Below, one piece after another: positions 18,157-26,394 of a DNA stretch of 40,247 bases. Made by a program: the position numbers and the translations under genes. The DNA is from an uncultured Butyrivibrio sp. (GTDB taxonomy: Bacteria; Bacillota; Clostridia; Lachnospirales; Lachnospiraceae), in assembly GCA_946546925.1 (NCBI GenBank), contig CAMNOS010000010.1, positions 1 to 40,247 on the forward strand. Direction: 5' to 3'. The notes under the pieces are model-generated. The model was given only the letters and a program-made list of their open reading frames with translations, was not told the origin of the DNA and searched no databases. Each line of letters opens with the position of its first letter. The stretch's first letter is position 1.

Positions 18157-19057
18157 AGGCCATCTTGACGTTGATGTCCTGATTGTAGTTGCCAAAGCCT
18201 CTTCCGAAGATGGTAAGACCTCCCACATGCTCTGCGCTGTCGGGCACCTCAAGCTTGAGCTTTAGCTGGCTCTTGGAGGTGAGCCCGAACTGGTCGATAT
18301 TCACATCCGAGATCTGAAGACCGTCAATGTAGGTGCCCTTGTGATTGATCACTAGCATCTTGAGAAGTCCGTACTGATTCCAGTTGGGGAACCACCAGTC
18401 AGGTGTAAAGATACCCTTTACATCACCGAAATCGCCCGGAGATGTCCAAGTGCCAAGAAGCACCTCGTTCAGGTAAAAGTATATGTCAGAGGGCCACACG
18501 TTGTTGACTCCGGGCGCCTCGGAGCTTAGCTCCAGGGAGACGCAGATCTCATCAATCTTCTGATTGGCGGGAACAAAGTTGGGAATGGCATACTCCACAT
18601 ATCCCTTGGTAAACCACAGTATATCGGCCTCGTACCTGTCCGGATGGGCAAAATACCTGGTGTCATCCACCTCTCCGATTAGCCTTCTGCTGTTGGCAAG
18701 GCCGCAGGTCGGGAACACTTTGTAATCCGAGAACAGGCCCACCTTGATGTCAGTGGTGTAGATGTTCTCGTTCTGGGGCTTATCCTGCAGCTCTATAAGG
18801 ATCTTGTCCAGATGTACAGAGCACATCTTCTGGTTGCCGTGGCCTGAAGCCTCAGAGGATACAGTCACAACTCCGCACTCCTCCAGCTTCTTGATATGGC
18901 TGGTAAGCGCTCCGTTTGTGATATTAAGGCGCCCTGCCAGTTCGTTCATGTTCATGGAATTCTCATTCAGAAGAATCTTGACGATCTCTACTCGTATATC
19001 GGAACCAAGGGCCTTAAAGAGCTCAAGTCCCTCGTCCAGTGTCTTAATGTGTAACAT
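18128..19057 (-). CDS. ArsR-type winged-helix regulator with C-terminal beta-rich domain; 3' end apparently altered by a rearrangement junction
   Basis: LFKALGSDIRVEIVKILLNENSMNMNELAGRLNITNGALTSHIKKLEECGVV wHTH. Start placed at MLHIKTLDEG (19057), preceded by AGGGGAG-taac-ATG, rather than the longer ORF starting at 19096. Last ~8 codons (SPGDDKGR) read antisense through the permease fragment. Confidence 0.8.
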   Translation of the reverse strand: MLHIKTLDEGLELFKALGSDIRVEIVKILLNENSMNMNELAGRLNITNGALTSHIKKLEECGVVTVSSEASGHGNQKMCSVHLDKILIELQDKPQNENIYTTDIKVGLFSDYKVFPTCGLANSRRLIGEVDDTRYFAHPDRYEADILWFTKGYVEYAIPNFVPANQKIDEICVSLELSSEAPGVNNVWPSDIYFYLNEVLLGTWTSPGDFGDVKGIFTPDWWFPNWNQYGLLKMLVINHKGTYIDGLQISDVNIDQFGLTSKSQLKLKLEVPDSAEHVGGLTIFGRGFGNYNQDINVKMAYSPGDDKGR

Positions 19058-19086
19058 GTTACTCCCCTGTGTAAACCTGTTTAAAA

Positions 19087-19122
19087 AGCCGGACACAAAA
19101 TCCCAAGTATTTCTGTCCGGCT
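19087..19122 (-). terminator. Hairpin followed by T-run between GH51 and regulator genes
   Basis: 9-bp perfect stem AGCCGGACA/TGTCCGGCT; on the minus strand followed by TTTTTAA. Confidence 0.65.
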
Positions 19123-19146
19123 CTGTCTTATTTTCACATTATACAA

Positions 19147-20649
19147 TTATTTTAGTCTTATCTCAACCACACTTGCAGCCGGAACAGTTACCTTAAGGCC
19201 GCCATCAAGGCTGTAGCCATCAAAGCTCTTTTCTGTAACCTTTGAAGGCTCGTCAAAGGTATTGTGATCCTTAACATCTGCACTGCTGAGGATATTGGCT
19301 TCAACAACCTCAAAACTCTTCTTCTCGGTAAATACGACATCAAGCTCCTTAGCCTCAGTAAGTGACAGGTTGTTGAGTGTGATGGTGTAGATGCCTTCCT
19401 TCTCAGATACTGACTCAGTAACCTCAGGAACCATGAACTCGCCCGTTCCGGTCTCGCCTGTGCCTGTGATGTTGCTGTCCACAAGGTTTGCGCCCTGGTG
19501 ATGACGGAACATGTGGAAGACATGGTAGGTAGGAGTCTTTAACATCTTCTCGCCCTCTGTGAGGATCACGGACTGAAGAACGTTGACCATCTGAGCTATG
19601 CAGGCAAGCTTAACCCTGTCGCAGTGCTTGTTGAAGATGTTCAGTGTTATTCCAGCAACAAGAGCATCCCTAACGGTGTTCTGCTGGTAGAGGAATCCGG
19701 GATTTGTTCCGGGCTCAACATTGAACCAGTTGCCCCACTCATCCACAGAAAGTCCGATCTTCTTGTCAGGATCATACTGGTCGATTATTGCAGAGTGCTT
19801 CCTTATGAGCTCCTCCATCAGATATGCCTTCTTAAGAGTCTTGTACCACTCCTCATCATCAAAAGCTGTGGCACTTCCCTTGTCGCTCCAGGGTCCTGGA
19901 ACAGTGTAGTAGTGGAGGGAAATCAGATCCATAAAGCCGTGCTGCTCCTCGGGCACATGGTCAAAGCAGGTCTTCATAACTGCTTCCGTCCAGTGATAGT
20001 CACCTGAGTTAGGTCCGCAGCAGACCTTCTTTATTGGCTTTTTGGAGTTGTAGTTGCGAACGTAGGTCTGATATCTTCTGTACTCGTTGCCGTAGTACTC
20101 AGGAGTCATGTTGCCGCCGCATCCCCAGTTCTCATTGCCTACGCCGAAGTAATCGACCGTAAAGGGCTCCTCATGGCCGTTTTCTTTTCTGAGGTCAGCC
20201 ATTGGTGATACCCCGTCAAAGGTCATGTACTCAACCCACTGGCTCATCTCCTGAACAGTGCCGCTTCCAAGATTGCCGTTTACGTAGGTCTTGCAGCCAA
20301 GCTGCTTGCAGAGTTCCATGAACTCATGGGTTCCGAAGCTATTGTCCTCCATAACTCCGCCCCAGTGAGTGTTGATCATCTTCTTTCTCTTCTTTTTGTC
20401 ACCTATGCCGTCCATCCAGTGGTACTCGTCGGCAAAGCAGCCCCCGGGCCAGCGAAGAACAGGAACCTTGATCTCTTTGAGCGCTTCAACAACGTCCTTA
20501 CGCATTCCGTTGACGTTGGGGATGTCTGAATCCTCGCCTACATAGAGTCCCTCATAGATGCATCTTCCCAGATGCTCGGAGAAATGTCCGTAGATCTCCG
20601 GTGCTATCTCTCCCAATACTTTTGTTTCGTTGATAACAAGTTTAGCCAT
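19147..20649 (-). CDS. Alpha-L-arabinofuranosidase, glycoside hydrolase family 51
   Basis: [20 protein letters not shown]...[20 protein letters not shown]...[20 protein letters not shown]...[12 protein letters not shown]51 signatures including the acid/base NEN motif. Confidence 0.95.
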   Translation of the reverse strand: MAKLVINETKVLGEIAPEIYGHFSEHLGRCIYEGLYVGEDSDIPNVNGMRKDVVEALKEIKVPVLRWPGGCFADEYHWMDGIGDKKKRKKMINTHWGGVMEDNSFGTHEFMELCKQLGCKTYVNGNLGSGTVQEMSQWVEYMTFDGVSPMADLRKENGHEEPFTVDYFGVGNENWGCGGNMTPEYYGNEYRRYQTYVRNYNSKKPIKKVCCGPNSGDYHWTEAVMKTCFDHVPEEQHGFMDLISLHYYTVPGPWSDKGSATAFDDEEWYKTLKKAYLMEELIRKHSAIIDQYDPDKKIGLSVDEWGNWFNVEPGTNPGFLYQQNTVRDALVAGITLNIFNKHCDRVKLACIAQMVNVLQSVILTEGEKMLKTPTYHVFHMFRHHQGANLVDSNITGTGETGTGEFMVPEVTESVSEKEGIYTITLNNLSLTEAKELDVVFTEKKSFEVVEANILSSADVKDHNTFDEPSKVTEKSFDGYSLDGGLKVTVPAASVVEIRLK

Positions 20650-20670
20650 TTTCTTCCCTCTCTTTTGCTT

Positions 20671-20988
20671 TTACTCATTAACGTCTTCTGCGTCCTGCAG
20701 ATACTTAACACCCCATATCGAGTGGTTGTTGTCACCGACCGCGCAAAACACAGGGTATTGTTGCCCGCTTCATCGGTCATTGATACAAGAACTGCGTAGT
20801 AGATGTACCAGGCGCCGTCCAGATAAGGGAGCTCCGGTGCCCAGATATGTATGCTCATAGGTCCGGACTCGTGTTTGTGCCAGATTTCCGTCTCTGGAAC
20901 TGAAGGGAGCTCCTCAAGGCTTTTAGCTTTTCTTAAAACAATCCGGTCGTACTCCGGAACAGAAGCAGTGAAATAATTTGAATCATTA
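20671..20988 (-). pseudogene. GH43-family (arabinosidase/xylosidase-like) gene remnant
   Basis: Minus-strand translation NYFTASVPEYDRIVLRKAKSLEELPSVPETEIWHKHESGPMSIHIWAPELPYLDGAWYIYYAV matches the GH43 blade I-II region. The N-terminal ADP segment and most of the enzyme are missing; downstream there is an apparent frame change to GDNNHSIWGVKYLQDAEDVNE-stop. Confidence 0.8.
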
Positions 20989-20996
20989 CATAATAA

Positions 20997-21025
20997 ATTC
21001 TAAAATGCAGGGGTGGCAGTGTCAA
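20997..21025 (-). promoter_or_regulatory. Sigma-A-type promoter driving the GH43 remnant-GH51 operon
   Basis: Minus strand TTGACA (21025-21020), exactly 17 bp, TAGAAT (21002-20997). Confidence 0.7.
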
Positions 21026-21067
21026 CAATCATTTTAGATGTATTTGAAGTATTTTAGATGATTGTTG
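21023..21067. promoter_or_regulatory. Operator-like element overlapping the -35 box
   Basis: 10-bp inverted repeat CAACAATCAT (21023-21032)/ATGATTGTTG (21058-21067), enclosing a direct repeat ATTTTAGATG at 21031-21040 and 21051-21060 (20-bp period). Confidence 0.6.
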
Positions 21068-21075
21068 TATTTTGC

Positions 21076-21124
21076 AAAAAGCTCCTGCTTTTTGTGCAAT
21101 TTTCCCACAAAGCAAGAGCTTTTT
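21076..21124. terminator. Bidirectional intrinsic terminator
   Basis: AAAAAGCTC...GAGCTTTTT hairpin with inner stem ctgctttttgtg/cacaaagca; lies 3' of the aminotransferase gene. Confidence 0.7.
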
Positions 21125-21169
21125 AACATAATTCCAAGAAATATTTAAACTATTTTATTAAAGAAAACA

Positions 21170-22327
21170 TCAAAGCCTGCTGATGAATCTCTCAAATCTC
21201 TCCATGGCTGCCTTTAGGTTCTCCAGTGAATATGCATAAGAGATCCTGATATAGCCCTCTCCGCAGTCGCCAAAAGCGGTTCCCGGAACGACTGCCAGCT
21301 TCTCTTCCTTGAGGAGCCTTGTGCAGAATTCGTCACTGCTCATACCGAATTTCCTGATGCACGGAAATACATAGAACGCGCCGAACGGTTCGAAGCAGGG
21401 AAGACCTATCCGTTCAAATTCACTGAGAAGATACCGTCTTCTGTGGTTGTACTGCTCTCTCATCTTCCTGACATCTTCATCGCCGTTCCTCAAAGCCTCG
21501 ACGGCTGCGTACTGACTGGTTGTCGGAGCGCACATGATTGCGAACTGATGGATCTTGACCATCTGAGCCATGATCTCCTCGGGTCCGCAGGCATAGCCCA
21601 GACGCCATCCCGTCATGGCATATGCCTTGGAGAAGCCGTTTATCAGAATCGTCCTCTCCTTCATGCCGGGGACGGAAACGATGGACACATGCTTGCCGCT
21701 ATATGTCAGTTCGCCGTAAATCTCATCCGATATGACATAGAGGTCTTTTTCCAGAACCACTTTGGCTATCTGTTCCAGATCACTCTTTTCCATGATCGCC
21801 CCGGTGGGGTTATTGGGGAAAGGAAGAACCAGAATCTTGGTCTTGTCAGTAACTTTCTCAAGGATCTCTTCTGCAGTAAGTCTGAACTGGTTCTCCTCTT
21901 TAAGTTCAATAATTACAGGAACAGCATCCGCAAGGATCGCACACGGCTCGTAGGAGACGTAGCTTGGCTGCGGGATAAGGACTTCATCACCGGGATCCAC
22001 CATGGCTCTTAGCGCCAGATCGATGGCTTCCGAACCTCCAACCGTTATGAAGACCTCTTTTATCGGATCATAAGATACGCCCTGAGATCTCTTTATATAT
22101 TCAGAAACCTCTGTCCTTAGCTCCTTAAGTCCTGAATTGGAGGTATAAAACGTCCTTCCTTTCTCGAGGGAATATATGCCTTCATCCCTTATATGCCAGG
22201 GAGTATCAAAATCAGGTTCTCCAACGCCCAGCGATATTGCCCCTTCTGTCTCAAGGACTATGTCAAAAAATTTTCTTATTCCGGACGGCTTGATGTCGAC
22301 CACCTTTTTTCCGATAGGACTTCTCAT
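21170..22327 (-). CDS. PLP-dependent aminotransferase, class I/II (aspartate aminotransferase-like fold)
   Basis: ISLGVGEPDFDTPWHIRD, LPFPNNPTGAIM, YVISDEIYGELTY, ILINGFSKAYAMTGWRLGY (Lys in SKxxAMTGWR). Confidence 0.94.
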   Translation of the reverse strand: MRSPIGKKVVDIKPSGIRKFFDIVLETEGAISLGVGEPDFDTPWHIRDEGIYSLEKGRTFYTSNSGLKELRTEVSEYIKRSQGVSYDPIKEVFITVGGSEAIDLALRAMVDPGDEVLIPQPSYVSYEPCAILADAVPVIIELKEENQFRLTAEEILEKVTDKTKILVLPFPNNPTGAIMEKSDLEQIAKVVLEKDLYVISDEIYGELTYSGKHVSIVSVPGMKERTILINGFSKAYAMTGWRLGYACGPEEIMAQMVKIHQFAIMCAPTTSQYAAVEALRNGDEDVRKMREQYNHRRRYLLSEFERIGLPCFEPFGAFYVFPCIRKFGMSSDEFCTRLLKEEKLAVVPGTAFGDCGEGYIRISYAYSLENLKAAMERFERFISRL

Positions 22328-22812
22328 GGTGAAACTATCTCCCTTGTATCTTCATATTGTTTGGTAAGTATTGTTCCGTGATCCTTGTACTTCTTAAGAA
22401 TGAAATGTGTGGCTGTACTTAAGACCGTATCAAGAGTCGAGAGTTTATTGCTGACAAATCCCGCCACCTCCTGAAGGGTCTTGCCCTCGAGGATCACCAT
22501 GAGATCGAAGCCTCCGCTCATCAGATATACGCTGGTAACTTCGGGGTACTTGTAAATCCTCTCCGCTATGCTGTCAAATCCAAGACCCCTTTGAGGTGTA
22601 ACCTTTACCTCGATCAGAGCGTTGACCTTCTCTATACTTGTCTTGGACCAGTCTATCATGGTGTGATAACCGCATATTACACCCTGCTCCTCCAGAGCCT
22701 TCAGTTCATTGGCAACAAGCAGCTCATCCGCACCAAGCATCACGCTCAGATCGTGCACACCAATCCTGCTGTTCTTCTCAATAAGATTCAGTAACTCTTC
22801 TCTTGTACTCAT
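22324..22812 (-). CDS. Lrp/AsnC-family transcriptional regulator
   Basis: N-terminal HTH (LLNLIEKNSRIGVHDLSVMLGADELLVANELKALEEQGVICGYH) and RAM-type C-terminal domain. ATGA overlap with the aminotransferase gene. Confidence 0.92.
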   Translation of the reverse strand: MSTREELLNLIEKNSRIGVHDLSVMLGADELLVANELKALEEQGVICGYHTMIDWSKTSIEKVNALIEVKVTPQRGLGFDSIAERIYKYPEVTSVYLMSGGFDLMVILEGKTLQEVAGFVSNKLSTLDTVLSTATHFILKKYKDHGTILTKQYEDTREIVSP

Positions 22813-22963
22813 ATGATTCTCCCGTTTAATCTGTCAAATAGTCATATTCATGGAATGTAAGTCTGATGCGTTATCGCATTAAGACCTTTTGCCCTGTCAT
22901 CTTTCTATGATACTACATAAAGCATCTCTTCGTACACAAAATATAGCTCTATGTCTCAGTGAT

Positions 22964-23980
22964 TCAAGTCATTACCCTGACCAGCTCATCTGCCTTGGGC
23001 ATGTCGAGAAATCTCATCTCATCGTCATTTTTGAGGATTCTCTCGTTGCCTTCCTTAAGATGACCGATAACAGCTGCATTTATGCCTCTTTCAGAGAGCT
23101 TTTGCAAAAGAGCTTCCTCATCGTCGCAGGCTATAAGCGCAGAGCCCGCGGATGTCAAAAGATAGGGATTAACTCCAAGAAATTCACAGACCTCTATCGT
23201 CTCCTGGCGTATGGGAATCGCCTTCAGATCCGCCTCAAGGCCGCACCCTCCCCTCTCAGCCATCTCCCAAAGGGCTGCAAATATCCCTCCTGATGAGATG
23301 TCGTGGACTGATATTCGCACCTTACCATCTTCAGGGCTCCCTGCTTCGGATCGGTTTGCAAGCTCTGACAGAACTTCGGCTTCCTTCCTCAGATCAAGAC
23401 GCTCTTTAAAAGCAACGGCATCTTCAATAAAAGGAACAGGGTATCTGCTCACCAGTTCCTCCTTCTTCTCCCGAGCGAGAATTGCAGTGCCCTCAAGTGC
23501 GATCCACTTGGTCACAACAAGTGCCTGCCCGGCCTCTGGTCTGACATCAAATAACGAAGCTGCATTCCCATCAGCATGGCCCGCCGCATGTGCTATGACC
23601 ACTGGCCTCGTCACTGCAGTTGTGACTTCGGTATGTCCGCCCGCATAGGGAACATCCATTATCTTTCCGGCGCAGCAGGCATCCTTCACTATAGTTTTGA
23701 GAAGCGGCTCCTCTGTATCAGGCGGAAGAAGGACGGTAAGCGTAAAGTGATCTGCTCTTATCCCCTGGCAGACAAGAGCGTTTACAGCCTTTACCACAGC
23801 GTAGTAGGCTCCATCCGAGACGCCTGCCGTCATAGGAGATGCTGCGCTAAAGCACCTCTCATCATTAGAAAAAGCGCAGTCTGACCCTACAGCTGCGCTC
23901 TTTACATCCTTAAATTCTGTTCTGATAATTTTCAAAACCGACCGCTTAAGGGCGTTCTCGGTTATTTTCCCAATTCTCAT
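22964..23980 (-). CDS. AIR synthase-related (PurM/HypE-like superfamily) protein
   Basis: VVKAVNALVCQGIRADHFTLTVLLP, YAGGHTEVTTAVTRPVVIAHAAG, ISVHDISSGGIFAALWEMAERGGCGLEADL. Confidence 0.85.
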   Translation of the reverse strand: MRIGKITENALKRSVLKIIRTEFKDVKSAAVGSDCAFSNDERCFSAASPMTAGVSDGAYYAVVKAVNALVCQGIRADHFTLTVLLPPDTEEPLLKTIVKDACCAGKIMDVPYAGGHTEVTTAVTRPVVIAHAAGHADGNAASLFDVRPEAGQALVVTKWIALEGTAILAREKKEELVSRYPVPFIEDAVAFKERLDLRKEAEVLSELANRSEAGSPEDGKVRISVHDISSGGIFAALWEMAERGGCGLEADLKAIPIRQETIEVCEFLGVNPYLLTSAGSALIACDDEEALLQKLSERGINAAVIGHLKEGNERILKNDDEMRFLDMPKADELVRVMT

Positions 23981-23995
23981 GCATTCTCCGGTTGA

Positions 23996-25636
23996 TCAGT
24001 TAGTCTGTACGGTTTCCGCTGTATCCTGACTCTCGGCATCTGCAATTACTGCCGCAACCTCAGCCTGCTGCTGCGCTTGTTCCTGTTGCTGCTGAGCTTG
24101 CTCCTGTTGCTGCTGCAACTGGGCCTGAGCTGCATTCACCGCATCATTTACCGCCTGGGCTGCTGCCGCCTCATTTTCTGTTCCAACTGAACTCTGAACT
24201 GAGGCAAGGGCTGCTGCCACAGCCTTAACGGTTCCAACATCACCGGTTGCCATCGCCGTCTGGAGCTGTGCCATTGCTGTGCCGTCAGCTCCACCTGTGC
24301 CTATCGTGATGATCCTCGGAACCATCTTGTAGTTGCTGGTGTTGACCACCTCCTTTGTGGTCTGACCATTCTCAGTAACCACCTTCATCAGCCTCGCCTT
24401 GTAGCCAAGATGTGCCGACTGTGTTCCCACGTATCCTATCGCATGCGAGGGATCCTGTACATACTGATCCGCAGAAGCAGGAGTTGTCTCAAGTACCTCA
24501 CTCTCATAGGAAACCCTGCGGGAAGGATCTCTCTGCTCAACTCCGTAGATAGTAAAGGTGATATGTTTGTCTGAAGTAGTGTAACCGTCTATATAGATCG
24601 GATAATCCGTGCTGTTAACAAACCTGAAGTTCTTACCGCCCGACTCAGCGATGGCAGCGTCCGCAGAAGGATCCACATAGTTGACGATCATCGAATGGTT
24701 GTGTCTCTCCGTCACTTCAAGTTCCGATAAAAGGACTGCATTGTAGAGCGTTGTCGAAACCTGACAGATTCCGCCGCCTATACTCTCGACAACAAGGCCG
24801 TTTAAGTATGAGCCCGCCGGAAAATATCCGTTTTCTTCCGTAAAAGGTGTGATCGTATCAAGGACCGAGAACTCCTCACCCGGATATATGGTAGCACCGT
24901 TTATGAGCCTGCATCCATTTGCGACATTGGCACTTCTGGATGCACCTGAAGACTTATAGCTTGTGGTAAAAGTCCCGAGAACATCCTTAACCATTGCAAG
25001 CTCCTGAGCACTTCCCTCAGGCTCATCAGCTTCCACAGTCAGGCTGATAAGGTTGCTCTCATCTCCAAGTCCGTTCTGGATAAAGCTTTCTATAGTAGAA
25101 ACAGACTTATCTCTGTCAACGAGGTACCCCGTCTGACCGTCTGTTACTTCAAACCCGCTTTCTGTCTTTTTCAGGGTGTAGTTCTTTTTCTCCTGGTCAA
25201 ATTCTCTGGCACAATCTGCCACTATTTCCTCTATGGCATCTTTCTCATAGCCGTAGACTATATCAAAGACATAATTGTTCTTCTTAAGGTCTTTTAAAGC
25301 CTTGTATCTGCGGATTATGTTGCCCTGATGTCCGAGAGCATATGCATCCTCCACAATTCCCGTGTTGCTCCAGTACAGGCCGATATCCCATCCGTTAAAC
25401 GTCCTGCTCCTCCCATCGTCTACAGAGAGTGTGATTTCTTCATCGGAGAGCTTGTCCACATATTTCGAAACAGCTTCCTCAGCATCGGCGAGATTCATTC
25501 CGGAGACGTCCACACCACCTATAAATACGCCGTCCGCAATAGTTCTGTGGTCCGTGTCCCCGGCAAAAGACCTGTTCCCCGGGATCAGCACTCCCAAAAT
25601 AAGTGCCAGCACAAGACCTCTAAAAAATTTTTTCAT
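23996..25636 (-). CDS. VanW-family secreted/anchored protein with N-terminal PG-binding-like domain and Q/A-rich C-terminal tail
   Basis: N-terminal hydrophobic segment; GVFIGGVDVSGMNLADAEEAVSKY; VanW core INGATIYPGEEFSVLD...GSYLNGLVVESIGGGICQVSTTLYNAVLLSELEVTERHNHSMIVNYVDPSADAAI. Confidence 0.92.
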   Translation of the reverse strand: MKKFFRGLVLALILGVLIPGNRSFAGDTDHRTIADGVFIGGVDVSGMNLADAEEAVSKYVDKLSDEEITLSVDDGRSRTFNGWDIGLYWSNTGIVEDAYALGHQGNIIRRYKALKDLKKNNYVFDIVYGYEKDAIEEIVADCAREFDQEKKNYTLKKTESGFEVTDGQTGYLVDRDKSVSTIESFIQNGLGDESNLISLTVEADEPEGSAQELAMVKDVLGTFTTSYKSSGASRSANVANGCRLINGATIYPGEEFSVLDTITPFTEENGYFPAGSYLNGLVVESIGGGICQVSTTLYNAVLLSELEVTERHNHSMIVNYVDPSADAAIAESGGKNFRFVNSTDYPIYIDGYTTSDKHITFTIYGVEQRDPSRRVSYESEVLETTPASADQYVQDPSHAIGYVGTQSAHLGYKARLMKVVTENGQTTKEVVNTSNYKMVPRIITIGTGGADGTAMAQLQTAMATGDVGTVKAVAAALASVQSSVGTENEAAAAQAVNDAVNAAQAQLQQQQEQAQQQQEQAQQQAEVAAVIADAESQDTAETVQTN

Positions 25637-25695
25637 AATACTTCCTCTATGTTATTATTGAATTATAACCCCGATTTTCTGAAAGGATATTATAG

Positions 25696-26340
25696 ATGAA
25701 ATTCCCCTTTTTAGCAAGTTTCATACTGCTCATCATATTCTTCAACATACGCAGCCGCAGCGTGTCCAGAAAGATGGAACAGAACGAACAGGACTTCTGG
25801 GCAAGGGAATCAGCATCCAACAGCGTCAGAAAAAAAAGTCTGGACACTCTTGAGTACATACACATTCCCTTCGACCTGCTCCCCTTTGGAACAGCAGGCG
25901 ATAATGCCATTTTGCAGCAGGCTGAAGATGACCTCACAGCCCTTAAAGATGAAAAGATCGTCAACCTGACAGGTATCTCCAATACCGACTTAAAGCTCGA
26001 ATACGGAACAGCCAACATAACGCCCCTCACCCAGTATGACCAGAACTACACTTCACTGGTATGTGCACTTCAGAACTGGGGGCAGGAGCTGTACAATCAG
26101 GGCAGATATGAGGATGCCGCCAAAGTACTCGAATTCTCCGTCAGGACAAGAAGCGATATCACCGCAACATACAGGCTGCTGACAGACCTTTACAGAACCA
26201 AGCTCGGCTACAGTGAGAGCGAGATAAACAGAAAGATCGACGGACTCATCCCCATTGCCAAAAATCTCAACTCCTTGAGCCGCATGACTATCTTAAAACT
26301 TCTTGAGCCCCAAAACAGCTCCGAAGATAAGGAAATCTAA
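25696..26340 (+). CDS. Hypothetical protein with N-terminal hydrophobic anchor and TPR-like C-terminus
   Basis: Hydrophobic N-terminus FPFLASFILLIIFF; QNWGQELYNQGRYEDAAKVLEFSVRTRSDITATYRLLTDLYRTK resembles a TPR; intrinsic terminator follows. Confidence 0.75.
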   Translation: MKFPFLASFILLIIFFNIRSRSVSRKMEQNEQDFWARESASNSVRKKSLDTLEYIHIPFDLLPFGTAGDNAILQQAEDDLTALKDEKIVNLTGISNTDLKLEYGTANITPLTQYDQNYTSLVCALQNWGQELYNQGRYEDAAKVLEFSVRTRSDITATYRLLTDLYRTKLGYSESEINRKIDGLIPIAKNLNSLSRMTILKLLEPQNSSEDKEI

Positions 26341-26388
26341 AAAATATGCTCATCTCCCCAGATACTGCACAGGAGATGAACATATTTT
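26341..26388. terminator. Bidirectional intrinsic terminator between convergent genes
   Basis: AAAATATGCTCATCTCC...GGAGATGAACATATTTT followed by T-run. Confidence 0.8.
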
Positions 26389-26394
26389 TTTGTT

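Noticed and set aside
17984-18265. 93-aa ORF as an independent small membrane protein
   Set aside because: Homology is to the interior of an ABC permease, and the last third is antisense to the regulator; better explained as a gene fragment.
20604-20858. 84-aa minus-strand ORF as a functional gene
   Set aside because: Begins inside the GH43 remnant and runs out of frame into the GH51 start; a pseudogene by-product.
24075-24116. Short tandem repeat considered as a CRISPR-like array
   Set aside because: 21-bp units are contiguous with no spacers and encode an in-frame Q/A tail; no cas genes in the window.
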